A stretch of DNA of 64,000 nt from Albirhodobacter sp048262715 (lineage in GTDB: Bacteria; Pseudomonadota; Alphaproteobacteria; Rhodobacterales; Rhodobacteraceae). The notes under the pieces were generated by a model. The model was given only the letters and a program-made list of their open reading frames with translations. It ran no database searches and was not told the origin of the DNA. The stretch covers positions 158,537-222,536 of the forward strand of contig JBLXEV010000008.1 in assembly GCA_048262715.1 (NCBI GenBank). Direction: 5' to 3'. Shown piece after piece: positions 16,421 to 24,829 of this stretch. The translations under genes and the position numbers were made by a program. Each line of letters opens with the position of its first letter. The first letter of the stretch is position 1.

Positions 16421-16447
16421 AGGCGGTCCGGCTGGGTCGGGCCGCCT
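16421..16447 (+). terminator. Intra-operon hairpin after the TAXI binding-protein gene
   Basis: AGGCGGTCCGG (16421-16431) pairs with TCGGGCCGCCT (16437-16447), 11 bp including two G-U pairs, over a 5-base loop, followed by TTG. It is 30 bases after the binding-protein stop and 20 ahead of the permease start. Confidence 0.6.
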
Positions 16448-16466
16448 TTGCAAAAGGATCATCCCC

Positions 16467-18545
16467 ATGACAGAGACTTCCAACAGCCCCGATCAGACCG
16501 CTGATCTCGGGTTGCATGACCCCTTGGCCGAAAGCTTCCCCGCCACGCGGGAGGGCCGCGCGCTCTTCTGGCTGGCGGTGGCATTCTCGGCCTTCCAGAT
16601 TTCCATCGCCGCGCATTTGATTGATCTCCCGAGCCAAGTGACGCGGGTAATCCATGTCGGCTTCCTGCTCGCGCTTGGGATGCCGCTTCTGGCCTTGGCC
16701 AAACGCTACGGGCCATTTGGCCGCGCGCTCGGCTATGCGATCGCCCTCGCCGGGGTTGCGATCGCGATCTACCAATGGGTTGAATACACGGATCTTTTGC
16801 TGCGCGCGGGGGATCCGCTGACAATTGATATCGTCTTCGGTGCGGTGGCACTGGCCTCGATCTTTGCGGCGGCATGGATGCTGATGGGCCCTGCGCTGCC
16901 GATCATTTCCGGCCTGTTCCTATCCTATGCGCTTTGGGGGGAGTATCTGCCCGCGCCGCTCGATCATCGCGGCTATGATGTGCGCCAAGTGATCGAACAT
17001 CTCGCTTACGGGACCGAAGGGATCTACGGGATCCCCACCTATGTTTCATCCACCTATATCTTCCTGTTCATCCTGTTCGGCGCGTTCTTGGAAAAGGCGG
17101 GGATGATCAAACTGTTCACCGATGTCTCGCTGGGGCTGGTCGGCGATAAGATGGGCGGCGCGGCGAAGGTTTCTGTGCTGTCCTCGGGCCTGATGGGCAC
17201 GATTTCCGGCTCCGGCGTGGCCAATGTGGTGACCACGGGGCAATTCACCATTCCGCTGATGAAGCGGTTCGGCTATCGGCCCGCGTTTGCGGGCGGCGTG
17301 GAGGCGACGGCCTCGATGGGTGGGCAGATCATGCCGCCCGTGATGGGGGCGGTGGCCTTCGTGATGGCTGAAACCTTGGGCGTGGAATATGTCGAAGTGG
17401 TCAAAGCCGCGCTGATCCCCGCGATCCTCTATTTCATGGGCGTGTTCTGGATGGTGCATCTGGAGGCTGGCAAACGCGATCTTCGCGGCCTCTCCAAAGC
17501 GGAAATGCCCTCCGCGATGCGCGCGCTCAAGGAAGGCTGGTTCCTGATCCTGCCGCTTGGCGTGCTCGTCTATCTGCTCTTCTCGGGCTATACTCCGCTC
17601 TTCGCGGGGACAGTCGGTCTCGCGTTGACGGGCGGGCTGATCCTTGGCGGAACGGTGGCTTTGGGCCTGCCTGCGGGGGTCATCCGCGTGGTATTTTGGA
17701 TCGTGCTGGGCTTCGTCGCAGCGGGCTTCTTCCAGTTCGGGCTGGGGATTGTGCTCCTTGCGCTGCTCGTTTTGATCGCGATCAACGCGGCCTCAAAAGG
17801 AGGGCGCGAAACGCTGGCGCTGTGCCGCGATAGCTTGGCGGATGGCGCCAAAACCGCGCTTCCCGTGGGGATCGCTTGCGCATTGGTGGGGGTGATCATC
17901 GGGGTGATGACGCTGACCGGCGCGGCCAATACCTTCGGGCAATATATCGTCGGCGTCGGCCAAAGCAGCCTGTTCCTCTCGCTAGTGCTGACGATGATCA
18001 CCTGCATCGTGCTGGGGATGGGGATTCCGACAATCCCGAATTACATCATCACCTCGTCAATCGCGGGCCCAGCACTGTTGGAACTCGGCGTGCCGCTTCT
18101 CGTGAGCCATATGTTCGTGTTCTACTTCGGTATCTTGGCGGATCTCACGCCGCCCGTGGCGCTGGCCTGCTTTGCCGCCGCCCCGATTGCGAAGGAAAGC
18201 GGGCTGCGGATCAGCTTCGAGGCGGTCAAGGTCGCGGCGGCGGGCTTTGTGGTGCCGTTCATGGCGGTCTATACGCCTGCGTTGATGCTGCAAGATGGCG
18301 GACCGCTGGCGGAGGCCATCGGCTATTGGGCTGCAGTGGCCTATGTCGTCATCAAGGCGGTGATCGCGCTGGCGCTTTGGGGCGCTGCGGTGATCGGCTG
18401 GCTCGGGCGACCGCTCGCGATTTGGGAGCGCGCGATTGCGATGTCGGGCGGCTTCTGCCTCGTCGCCGCCTTCGCGATCACGGATGAGCTCGGCTTTGCA
18501 CTTGCCGCACTCTTCGCCTTCTTGCTCTGGCGCAAGCGCAGATGA
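16467..18545 (+). CDS. TRAP transporter fused 4TM/12TM permease
   Basis: A 692-residue integral membrane protein fusing the small (four-helix) and large (twelve-helix) TRAP subunits, as usual with TAXI binding proteins. The large domain carries GLMGTISGSGVANVVTTGQF and FGYRPAFAGGVEATASMGGQ, and later LGMGIPTIPNYIITSSIAGP, all characteristic of the DctM-like core. It performs sodium-gradient-driven uptake. Its stop overlaps the DUF1850 gene by four bases (ATGA), indicating coupled translation. Confidence 0.95.
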   Translation: MTETSNSPDQTADLGLHDPLAESFPATREGRALFWLAVAFSAFQISIAAHLIDLPSQVTRVIHVGFLLALGMPLLALAKRYGPFGRALGYAIALAGVAIAIYQWVEYTDLLLRAGDPLTIDIVFGAVALASIFAAAWMLMGPALPIISGLFLSYALWGEYLPAPLDHRGYDVRQVIEHLAYGTEGIYGIPTYVSSTYIFLFILFGAFLEKAGMIKLFTDVSLGLVGDKMGGAAKVSVLSSGLMGTISGSGVANVVTTGQFTIPLMKRFGYRPAFAGGVEATASMGGQIMPPVMGAVAFVMAETLGVEYVEVVKAALIPAILYFMGVFWMVHLEAGKRDLRGLSKAEMPSAMRALKEGWFLILPLGVLVYLLFSGYTPLFAGTVGLALTGGLILGGTVALGLPAGVIRVVFWIVLGFVAAGFFQFGLGIVLLALLVLIAINAASKGGRETLALCRDSLADGAKTALPVGIACALVGVIIGVMTLTGAANTFGQYIVGVGQSSLFLSLVLTMITCIVLGMGIPTIPNYIITSSIAGPALLELGVPLLVSHMFVFYFGILADLTPPVALACFAAAPIAKESGLRISFEAVKVAAAGFVVPFMAVYTPALMLQDGGPLAEAIGYWAAVAYVVIKAVIALALWGAAVIGWLGRPLAIWERAIAMSGGFCLVAAFAITDELGFALAALFAFLLWRKRR

Positions 18546-18922
18546 GCGCTTGCCTGATGGCGGGCGTTCTGTCCCTCGCGCTGAGCGGCGCGGGGGAGTT
18601 CCAGATGGAATGGACCCATTCTGTCGAGAAAGAAACATGGCGCGAGACATGGGCGGTTGAGGGCGGCAAGCTGTGGCTGCGCCGTGCGGCGGTCAAAGGC
18701 TCCGGCGCTGGGATGGAGCCAGGGCCGGAGGGGTGGTTCGAGGACGGGTTCTGGATCTGGGAGCCTAAACCTCTGGGGGTAGAGGAGCTTGTGCTCGCCG
18801 CCTCGGGGGAAACTGTCTCGGGCTGGACGATCTGCGGGGCCGATTGCATTACCCTTGGCGCGACGGCTGATGCGCCGATAGTGTTGCGGCCTTGTGAGGC
18901 GCCAGCGGGAGACGGCGGATGA
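18542..18922 (+). CDS. DUF1850 domain protein linked to TAXI TRAP transporters
   Basis: A 126-residue protein with a short hydrophobic N-terminus (MSACLMAGVLSLALSGAGEF) and a beta-rich remainder with WTHSVEKETWRETW, the conserved core of DUF1850. Genes of this family often sit beside TAXI TRAP permeases, so a small accessory role in the transporter is likely; the biochemical function is unknown. It overlaps the permease gene by four bases at its start and the kinase gene by four at its end. Confidence 0.8.
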   Translation: MSACLMAGVLSLALSGAGEFQMEWTHSVEKETWRETWAVEGGKLWLRRAAVKGSGAGMEPGPEGWFEDGFWIWEPKPLGVEELVLAASGETVSGWTICGADCITLGATADAPIVLRPCEAPAGDGG

Positions 18923-20688
18923 TGACGGCAAAGGTTCGGCGCGCGCGCGGATCCGCTTTGGTGGGGATGGCGCTGCTGACCTGTGTTGCACTGCTGGCGG
19001 GTGGGCTTGCGTGGCGGGTCGCGCTGCGCACGATTGACGCACGGCTGGAGCAAAGCCTGATCCTGACACTGCGCGCGCTTGAGACAGAAATTGACCGCTT
19101 CCGCTACCTGCCGCAGGTCGCAGGGCAGGATGCGCGGATCGCGGCCACCATTCGCAGCCCCAATGATCCGCTCGGGATTGCGGCCACCAACCGCTATCTC
19201 GAAAAGGTCACCGCGCTGGCCGAGGCGAGCCATCTCTACCTGATGAATGATGAAGGGATCACCCTTGCCGCCTCGAACTGGGCGCTGCCGGAGAGCTTCG
19301 TCGGCAGCGATTACAGCTTCCGGCCCTATTTCCAGCAAGCGATCGAGACAGGCATCGGGGCATTTTACGCAATTGGCGTGACCACGGGAACGCCGGGGTA
19401 TTTTCTGGCTGCGAAGATCGTTGCGGGCGCGGATTTGGGCGTTGTGGTGGTCAAAATTGATCTCACCCCACTGGAGCGCGCATGGGTCGCGGCGGATCTG
19501 GCAACGGCAGTGGTGGACCCGGACGGGGTGGTGTTCCTCTCGGGGAAACCCGATTGGCTCTACCGCCCGCTTGCGCCGCTCAAATCGGATGTCGTCGCAC
19601 GGATTGATGAGGACCGCGCCTATTCCGGCGTAGATTTGGCAGCGGCAGTGCCGTTGCAACGCGGATCTCCGGATTGGATCTTTGACACCCAAGCAGGGCG
19701 GTTGCGGGCGCGCTCGGCGGCGTTCAGCGGCGGCTGGCGGGTCGTCGCAGCGGAACCCGTCACGCCCGCGCTTTATGCCGCATTGGGCTGGGGCACAGGC
19801 ATGGCGCTGTTATGCGGCCTCGGGATCGGGCTCGCGAAAATCCAGCGGCAAAGGCGGCAACTGGTCGCGCTGCGGCTGCGGCAATCGGATCTGTTGGAGC
19901 GGAAAGTGGCGGAGCGCACGGGGCGTCTGGCGCTGGAGATTGAGGCGCGGCGACAGACAGAGGCCGAGTTGCGCGCAGCACAGGAAACCTTGATTCATTC
20001 GGAGAAAATGGCCGCGCTCGGGCGGATGTCGGCGGCAATTGTGCATGAAATCAGCCAGCCCCTGGCCGCGATGGAGGCCAGTCTGGCCGCGGCGGAAATG
20101 TCCTTGCAAGCGGCCCCTACCAAAACCGGGACCCGCATCGAGACGGCGCGCAATTTGATCCGGCGGATGCAACGCACGACCAAACATCTCAAGTCCTTCT
20201 CGCGTAAGGAAGAGGGGCTGCTTGAGGAAATCGACGCGGTTCAGGTGGTGGAAAGCGCGCTTGATCTGGTGCAGCCGCGCGCGCGGGCTGTCGGCGTGGC
20301 GCCGCGGTTGATCCGCCCCGAAGGGCCGATGCAGGTGCGGGCTGGGCGGGTGCGGCTGGAACAGGTCTTGGTGAACCTGCTCCTCAACGCGATGGACGCG
20401 GTGGAAGGGCAGGCAACGGGGCAGATCGAGGTGACGCTGGAACAGGCGGCGGGTGAATTGCGGATCGCTGTGCGTGACACCGGCTCAGGGATCGCGCCCG
20501 AAGACCTCGAACGGGTGACAGAGCCGTTCTTCTCAACGAAGACCAACAGCGAGGGGTTGGGCCTCGGCCTCGCGATTTCACAGGCGATTTTGGCCGAGTT
20601 CGGCGGGCGCTTCGAGATCCGCTCCACTCAAGGAACGGGCACGGTGATGACGGCGATTTTGCCACGATATCAGGAGGGCGCGATATGA
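18919..20688 (+). CDS. DctB-like membrane sensor histidine kinase
   Basis: A 589-residue sensor. TM1 (~12-35) and TM2 (~283-307) flank a periplasmic double-Cache sensor with RPYFQQAIETGIGAFYAIG and TPGYFLAAKI, as in DctB. A coiled linker leads to the phosphoacceptor His376 in SAAIVHEISQPLAAMEA, the N box LEQVLVNLLLNAMDAVEG, G1 DTGSGIAPEDL, F box PFFSTK and G2 GLGLGLAIS. It probably binds the transporter's carboxylate substrate in the periplasm and phosphorylates the regulator encoded next, whose ATG overlaps its stop. Confidence 0.92.
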   Translation: MMTAKVRRARGSALVGMALLTCVALLAGGLAWRVALRTIDARLEQSLILTLRALETEIDRFRYLPQVAGQDARIAATIRSPNDPLGIAATNRYLEKVTALAEASHLYLMNDEGITLAASNWALPESFVGSDYSFRPYFQQAIETGIGAFYAIGVTTGTPGYFLAAKIVAGADLGVVVVKIDLTPLERAWVAADLATAVVDPDGVVFLSGKPDWLYRPLAPLKSDVVARIDEDRAYSGVDLAAAVPLQRGSPDWIFDTQAGRLRARSAAFSGGWRVVAAEPVTPALYAALGWGTGMALLCGLGIGLAKIQRQRRQLVALRLRQSDLLERKVAERTGRLALEIEARRQTEAELRAAQETLIHSEKMAALGRMSAAIVHEISQPLAAMEASLAAAEMSLQAAPTKTGTRIETARNLIRRMQRTTKHLKSFSRKEEGLLEEIDAVQVVESALDLVQPRARAVGVAPRLIRPEGPMQVRAGRVRLEQVLVNLLLNAMDAVEGQATGQIEVTLEQAAGELRIAVRDTGSGIAPEDLERVTEPFFSTKTNSEGLGLGLAISQAILAEFGGRFEIRSTQGTGTVMTAILPRYQEGAI

Positions 20689-21998
20689 CGGCGATGATCC
20701 ATGTGGTTGAGGATGATGCCGATCACTGTGCCGCCCTATGTGATCTGATCGAGGCGAGCGGATATGAGGCGCAGGGGTTTTTAAGCGGCGAGGCGGCCGT
20801 AACCGTCGCGCAAGTGCCTGATCTTGTTGTGACCGATCTGCGGATGCCGAATATGGACGGGTTCGAGGTGTTGCGGCGTTGGAAAGAGCGCGCGCCGGAT
20901 CTGCCACTGATCGTGATCACAGGGCATGGCGATGTGCCGCATGCGGTGCGCGCGATGCGCGAGGGGGCCGAGGACTTCTTGGAGAAGCCCTATGACGCCT
21001 CGCATCTGATGGCGGTGATCGCGCGGGCGCTGAAGGCGGGGCAGATGCGTGGCGAGTTGGCGCAGCTTCGCGCCCAGATTGCCGCGCGCGATAGCACCGA
21101 AATTTTGGGACAATCGGTCTCGATCACCGCGCTGCGGCGCCGGATTGAGGCTCTTGCGCCGCTCGATCTGGATCTGATCGTGACGGGAGAGACAGGCACG
21201 GGCAAGGAGTTGGTCGCGCGCGCCTTGCACGCCGCCAGCCCGCGCGCGCAGGGGCCTTTCATCGCTGTAAACTGCGCGGCCTTGCCCGAAAGCCTTTTCG
21301 AGATGGAAATGTTCGGCCATGTCGCAGGGGCCTTTCCCGGCGCGCGCGAAAAGCTCGGAAAATTTGAGGCTGCGGCAGGCGGCACCTTGGTGCTCGACGA
21401 GATCGAGGCGATGCCTGCTGCGCTGCAACCCAAGTTGCTGCGCGCGTTGCAGGAACGCCAAATCGAGCGATTGGGAGAGAATGTGCTGCGCCCGCTCGAT
21501 CTTCGGATCATTGCGCTGTCGAAAAGCGATTTGCAAAAGCGCACGCTGGACGGCAGCTTTCGCGCCGATCTGTTCTACCGATTGGCGGGCGCGCAGATCA
21601 CGCTCGACCCGTTGCGGGGCCTGGGCGATGATATCCCCCTCTTGTTCAGCCATTTCGCGCAAGGGGCGGCGGCGCGGTACGGGCGGGAGATGCCCGCGAT
21701 CTCCTACGGGTTCCGCCAACAGCTTGTGAAGCGCGCGTGGCCCGGCAATGTGCGCGAAGTGAAAGCCGCGGCAGAGCGTTTTGCCTTGGGGCTGGATCTG
21801 CCCGACGGCGCGCCTGCAACCCAAGAGGCTGGCGGCTTGGCGGGAAGCCTAGCGGACCGTGTTGCAACCTATGAGGCACGTGAAATCATAGCGACATTGG
21901 AGCGTTGTCGCGGCAATACCGAGCGCGCTGCGGCAGCCTTGGGCATCGCGCGGCGCACGCTTAACGATAAGATCGCACGCTATCAGATACGCGTTTAA
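20685..21998 (+). CDS. DctD-like sigma-54-type response regulator with GAFPGA loop
   Basis: A 437-residue NtrC-family activator. The receiver domain has EDD at 9-11, phosphoacceptor Asp51, Thr79 and Lys101. The AAA+ domain has Walker A GETGTGKE (168-175), Walker B VLDEI (236-240) and the SFRADLFYRL arginine-finger segment. The C-terminal Fis-type helix-turn-helix ends in AAAALGIARRTLNDKI. The sigma-54 contact loop reads GAFPGA (215-220), not GAFTGA. Threonine there is usually needed to engage sigma-54, so the mechanism may be modified. It likely switches on the TAXI transporter operon. Confidence 0.9.
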   Translation: MTAMIHVVEDDADHCAALCDLIEASGYEAQGFLSGEAAVTVAQVPDLVVTDLRMPNMDGFEVLRRWKERAPDLPLIVITGHGDVPHAVRAMREGAEDFLEKPYDASHLMAVIARALKAGQMRGELAQLRAQIAARDSTEILGQSVSITALRRRIEALAPLDLDLIVTGETGTGKELVARALHAASPRAQGPFIAVNCAALPESLFEMEMFGHVAGAFPGAREKLGKFEAAAGGTLVLDEIEAMPAALQPKLLRALQERQIERLGENVLRPLDLRIIALSKSDLQKRTLDGSFRADLFYRLAGAQITLDPLRGLGDDIPLLFSHFAQGAAARYGREMPAISYGFRQQLVKRAWPGNVREVKAAAERFALGLDLPDGAPATQEAGGLAGSLADRVATYEAREIIATLERCRGNTERAAAALGIARRTLNDKIARYQIRV

Positions 21999-22075
21999 GG
22001 GCGATGTGCTTGGCGGTTTGGTTTACAGAGGGCGAGATCTGGCGGCGCACTGATTTCGATCTTGCGCAACGGGCA

Positions 22076-22828
22076 TCACGCGGTGTTCTCGCCGGCGTTG
22101 AGTAGGATCCAATGGCGATCCACGCTTAAGATCTGCGTCATCGCGGCATGGGCCTTGTCTGTGTTGCAAGCGGAAATGCCGTCAGCGAGCGCCGCGTAGG
22201 CCTGTGCTTTTTCCGCCGCGAAATCCGTGATCTCAGCCGTCACGCGCGGTTTGGTCGATTGCACAACGCCAAATTCGACAAGCGGTGATGCCGCGCGCAA
22301 AAACGGGTTTTGTGAGGCTTCGCAGAGCATCCTGTGGAACTCGAACTCTGCCAAGGCATAGGGCTCGACCATCTGCGCGCAGACAGTGCGCTGGTTCACC
22401 CAGTAATGCATCATCCGCAATTGTTCGGCGCTGCGACGCTGGGCGGCGAGGGCCGCGGTTTGCAGCTCAACATTTTCGCGCATCTCGATAAACGCGTTCA
22501 GTAAGGCCAGATCCGGCCCCGCCTCATGCACCCATGTCAGCACCTGTCGATCAAACAGGTTCCAGCGGCTGCGCGAGAGAACCCGCGTGCCGACTTTCGC
22601 CCGTGCCTCCACCAACCCCTTCGCCTCCAACGTCTTGAGCGCCTCGCGCAACACTGTGCGCGAGACGCCGTAGAGGCTCATCATTTCCGCATCATTGGGC
22701 AGGATCGTGCCCACGGCAAAGCGACCGGATGCAATGCCAAGGCCCACTTCAGTGATGACGTAGGAATGAAAGTTTCGTGCGGCTGGTCGCCCAGATAGCG
22801 AGCGGACCAAGCTCCCGGGTTCACTCAT
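22076..22828 (-). CDS. GntR family regulator (FadR/FCD subfamily) of the sugar ABC operon
   Basis: A 250-residue regulator. The winged helix (GTILPNDAEMMSLYGVSRTV, then LREALKTLEAKGLVEARAKVGTRV split over ~40-75) precedes an FCD ligand domain. The ATG at 22828 lies one base after the stop of the YjfF gene; the longer frame just reads back into that gene. It is the last gene of the YtfQRT-YjfF operon, a common place for a dedicated repressor, and relatives typically answer sugar acids such as galactonate. No operator was firmly identified at the ytfQ promoter. Confidence 0.87.
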   Translation of the reverse strand: MSEPGSLVRSLSGRPAARNFHSYVITEVGLGIASGRFAVGTILPNDAEMMSLYGVSRTVLREALKTLEAKGLVEARAKVGTRVLSRSRWNLFDRQVLTWVHEAGPDLALLNAFIEMRENVELQTAALAAQRRSAEQLRMMHYWVNQRTVCAQMVEPYALAEFEFHRMLCEASQNPFLRAASPLVEFGVVQSTKPRVTAEITDFAAEKAQAYAALADGISACNTDKAHAAMTQILSVDRHWILLNAGENTA

Positions 22829-22829
22829 A

Positions 22830-23807
22830 TCAGGTTTTCCAAAAGACTTTCCTGCGGGGTGAGGAGGCCGAGAACACCAGCCGTTGTAGGACGATGAACA
22901 TAAACAATAATGCGCCAATGACAATCTTCGTCCACCAACTCGATAGGGTTCCGTCGAAGACGATGTAGGTTTGCACGAGCCCTTGCAGCATCACGCCGAT
23001 GAAAGTCCCCGCGACAAATCCGTAGCCGCCGGTCAGCAAGGTGCCCCCTATCACCACGGCGGCAATGGCGTCCAATTCGACCCCCATCGCGGAAAGCGAA
23101 TAGCCCGCCGAGGTATAGAGCGAGAACACGATCCCCGCGACGCCTGCCAGCGTGGAGGACAGCGTGTAAATCAGGATCGTGGTGCGCGCGACGGGCACCC
23201 CCATCAGCGCGGCGGAGGCCTCCGATCCACCCAGCGCATAGACATAGGAGCCAAAGCGGGTGCGATGCGCGAGCAGGCTTCCGGCAATGAAGACCGCGAT
23301 CAGGATGATACCGATGACCGTTAGCCGACCGCCGCCGGGCAGCAAGATGTAGCTTTTGGAGACCTGCGAATAGAATTCATGTTTGATCCCGATACTGTCG
23401 GGCGAGAGCACCGAGGCGCCGCCGCGCGCAAGGAACATCCCCGCCAGCGTGACGATGAAGGCGGGCACCTTCAGATAGTGGATCGCCGCCCCCATCACCG
23501 CGCCGAACGCCGCCGCGACGATCAGCGAGATCGCGAAGGCCGCCAGCGGATGCACCCCGCCCCACATGATCAGCGTGGCGTTGAGCACGGTGGTGAAGCC
23601 AATGACCGCGCCCACCGAGAGATCAATCCCGCCTGCGATAATCACGAAGGTCATCCCGACTGCGGCGATGCCGAGAAAGGCGTTATCGGTCAGGAAATTG
23701 CCCAGGACCCGCGTGGAAAGCATATTCGGGAACTGGATGATCGCGGCTGCATAGGCCAGCACGAAAATCAGGGCGGTCGCCATCAACGGGCGCAAGGCGC
23801 GGTTCAT
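22830..23807 (-). CDS. yjfF: Sugar ABC transporter permease, YjfF type
   Basis: A 325-residue permease of the RbsC/BPD_transp_2 family with GMTFVIIAGGIDLSVGAVIG, the conserved motif of this group, and GYGFVAGTFIGVMLQGLVQT near the end. The ATG at 23807 (MNRALRPL) overlaps the YtfT stop by four bases. In E. coli the YtfQ-YtfR-YtfT-YjfF system imports galactofuranose, and the two permeases form a heterodimer; the gene order here is the same. Substrate by homology only. Confidence 0.9.
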   Translation of the reverse strand: MNRALRPLMATALIFVLAYAAAIIQFPNMLSTRVLGNFLTDNAFLGIAAVGMTFVIIAGGIDLSVGAVIGFTTVLNATLIMWGGVHPLAAFAISLIVAAAFGAVMGAAIHYLKVPAFIVTLAGMFLARGGASVLSPDSIGIKHEFYSQVSKSYILLPGGGRLTVIGIILIAVFIAGSLLAHRTRFGSYVYALGGSEASAALMGVPVARTTILIYTLSSTLAGVAGIVFSLYTSAGYSLSAMGVELDAIAAVVIGGTLLTGGYGFVAGTFIGVMLQGLVQTYIVFDGTLSSWWTKIVIGALLFMFIVLQRLVFSASSPRRKVFWKT

Positions 23808-24829
23808 AGCGGGCTCCTTTCCGTGGTCTGCTTCGGTGTCACGCGGGTTGTCTTCCTGCGGCTGAGCCATTGGCTGATTTGCGGTGATTGCAGCGTCAGG
23901 ATCAGAATGATGACGCCGGATTTAACCACGAGGTTGAACTGCGGCGAGAAGCCAGAGATCAGAATGCCGGAGTTCATCGCTTGAATAATCAGCGCGCCGA
24001 TCACCGACATCGGGATTGAGAACCGCCCGCCCAACAGCGACGTGCCGCCGATCACGACCGCGAGGATCGCATCCAGCTCCAGCCAGAGGCCCGCATTATT
24101 GGCATCAGCGCCGCGAATATCGCCCGCCACGATCAGGCCGGAGATCGCCGCGCAGAGCCCCGCGAATGTATAGACCAGCACGAGGAGGAGCTGGCTCGAG
24201 ATCCCCGCGAACCGCGCGGCGGAGCGGTTCACCCCGATGGCCTCGATCAACAGCCCGAGCGCGGTGCGCCGCACGGCCAGCGTGGCCACAATCATCAAGC
24301 AGGCCGCGATCACCACGGGCATTGGCAGCCCAGCCAGCGATCCGGTGCCTATCGCGATGAGGAGCGGATCGGAGAAGGTCACGATGGAGCCCTCCGTCAC
24401 CAATTGCGCCACACCGCGCCCCGCCACCATCAGCACAAGTGTCGCGATGATCGGCTGGATTTCGAGATAGGTCACAAGCACCCCGTTCCACAGCCCGCAA
24501 GCCAACCCGACAAGCAGCGCCGCGATCACCGCGAGCAGGGCAGGGCTGCCATGGCTGACCATGACCGCCGCGACCGCCCCCGCAATCGCCATCACCGCGC
24601 CGACCGAGAGATCAACGCCTTTGGTGGCGATCACCGCTGTCATCCCGATGGCGAGGATCGCCACAGGCGCGCCGCGGTTGAGCACGTCGATCAGGCTGCC
24701 AAACAGGCGCCCATCCTGCCATTTGACCTCAAAAAAGCCGGGGAACAGCAGCCAATTGATGAAAAGCACCGCGAACAGCGCGATATATTGCGGGCGCAAG
24801 AGCGCCGCTTGCCAGTTGAGGCGTCTCAT
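23804..24829 (-). CDS. ytfT: Sugar ABC transporter permease, YtfT type
   Basis: A 341-residue permease with GMTAVIATKGVDLSVGAVMA and GGTSLLGGRFSIPMSVIGAL, typical of ribose/galactofuranose-type permeases. It overlaps YtfR by four bases upstream and YjfF by four downstream, so all are translated together. It forms the membrane pore with YjfF in the inner membrane. Confidence 0.9.
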   Translation of the reverse strand: MRRLNWQAALLRPQYIALFAVLFINWLLFPGFFEVKWQDGRLFGSLIDVLNRGAPVAILAIGMTAVIATKGVDLSVGAVMAIAGAVAAVMVSHGSPALLAVIAALLVGLACGLWNGVLVTYLEIQPIIATLVLMVAGRGVAQLVTEGSIVTFSDPLLIAIGTGSLAGLPMPVVIAACLMIVATLAVRRTALGLLIEAIGVNRSAARFAGISSQLLLVLVYTFAGLCAAISGLIVAGDIRGADANNAGLWLELDAILAVVIGGTSLLGGRFSIPMSVIGALIIQAMNSGILISGFSPQFNLVVKSGVIILILTLQSPQISQWLSRRKTTRVTPKQTTERSPL

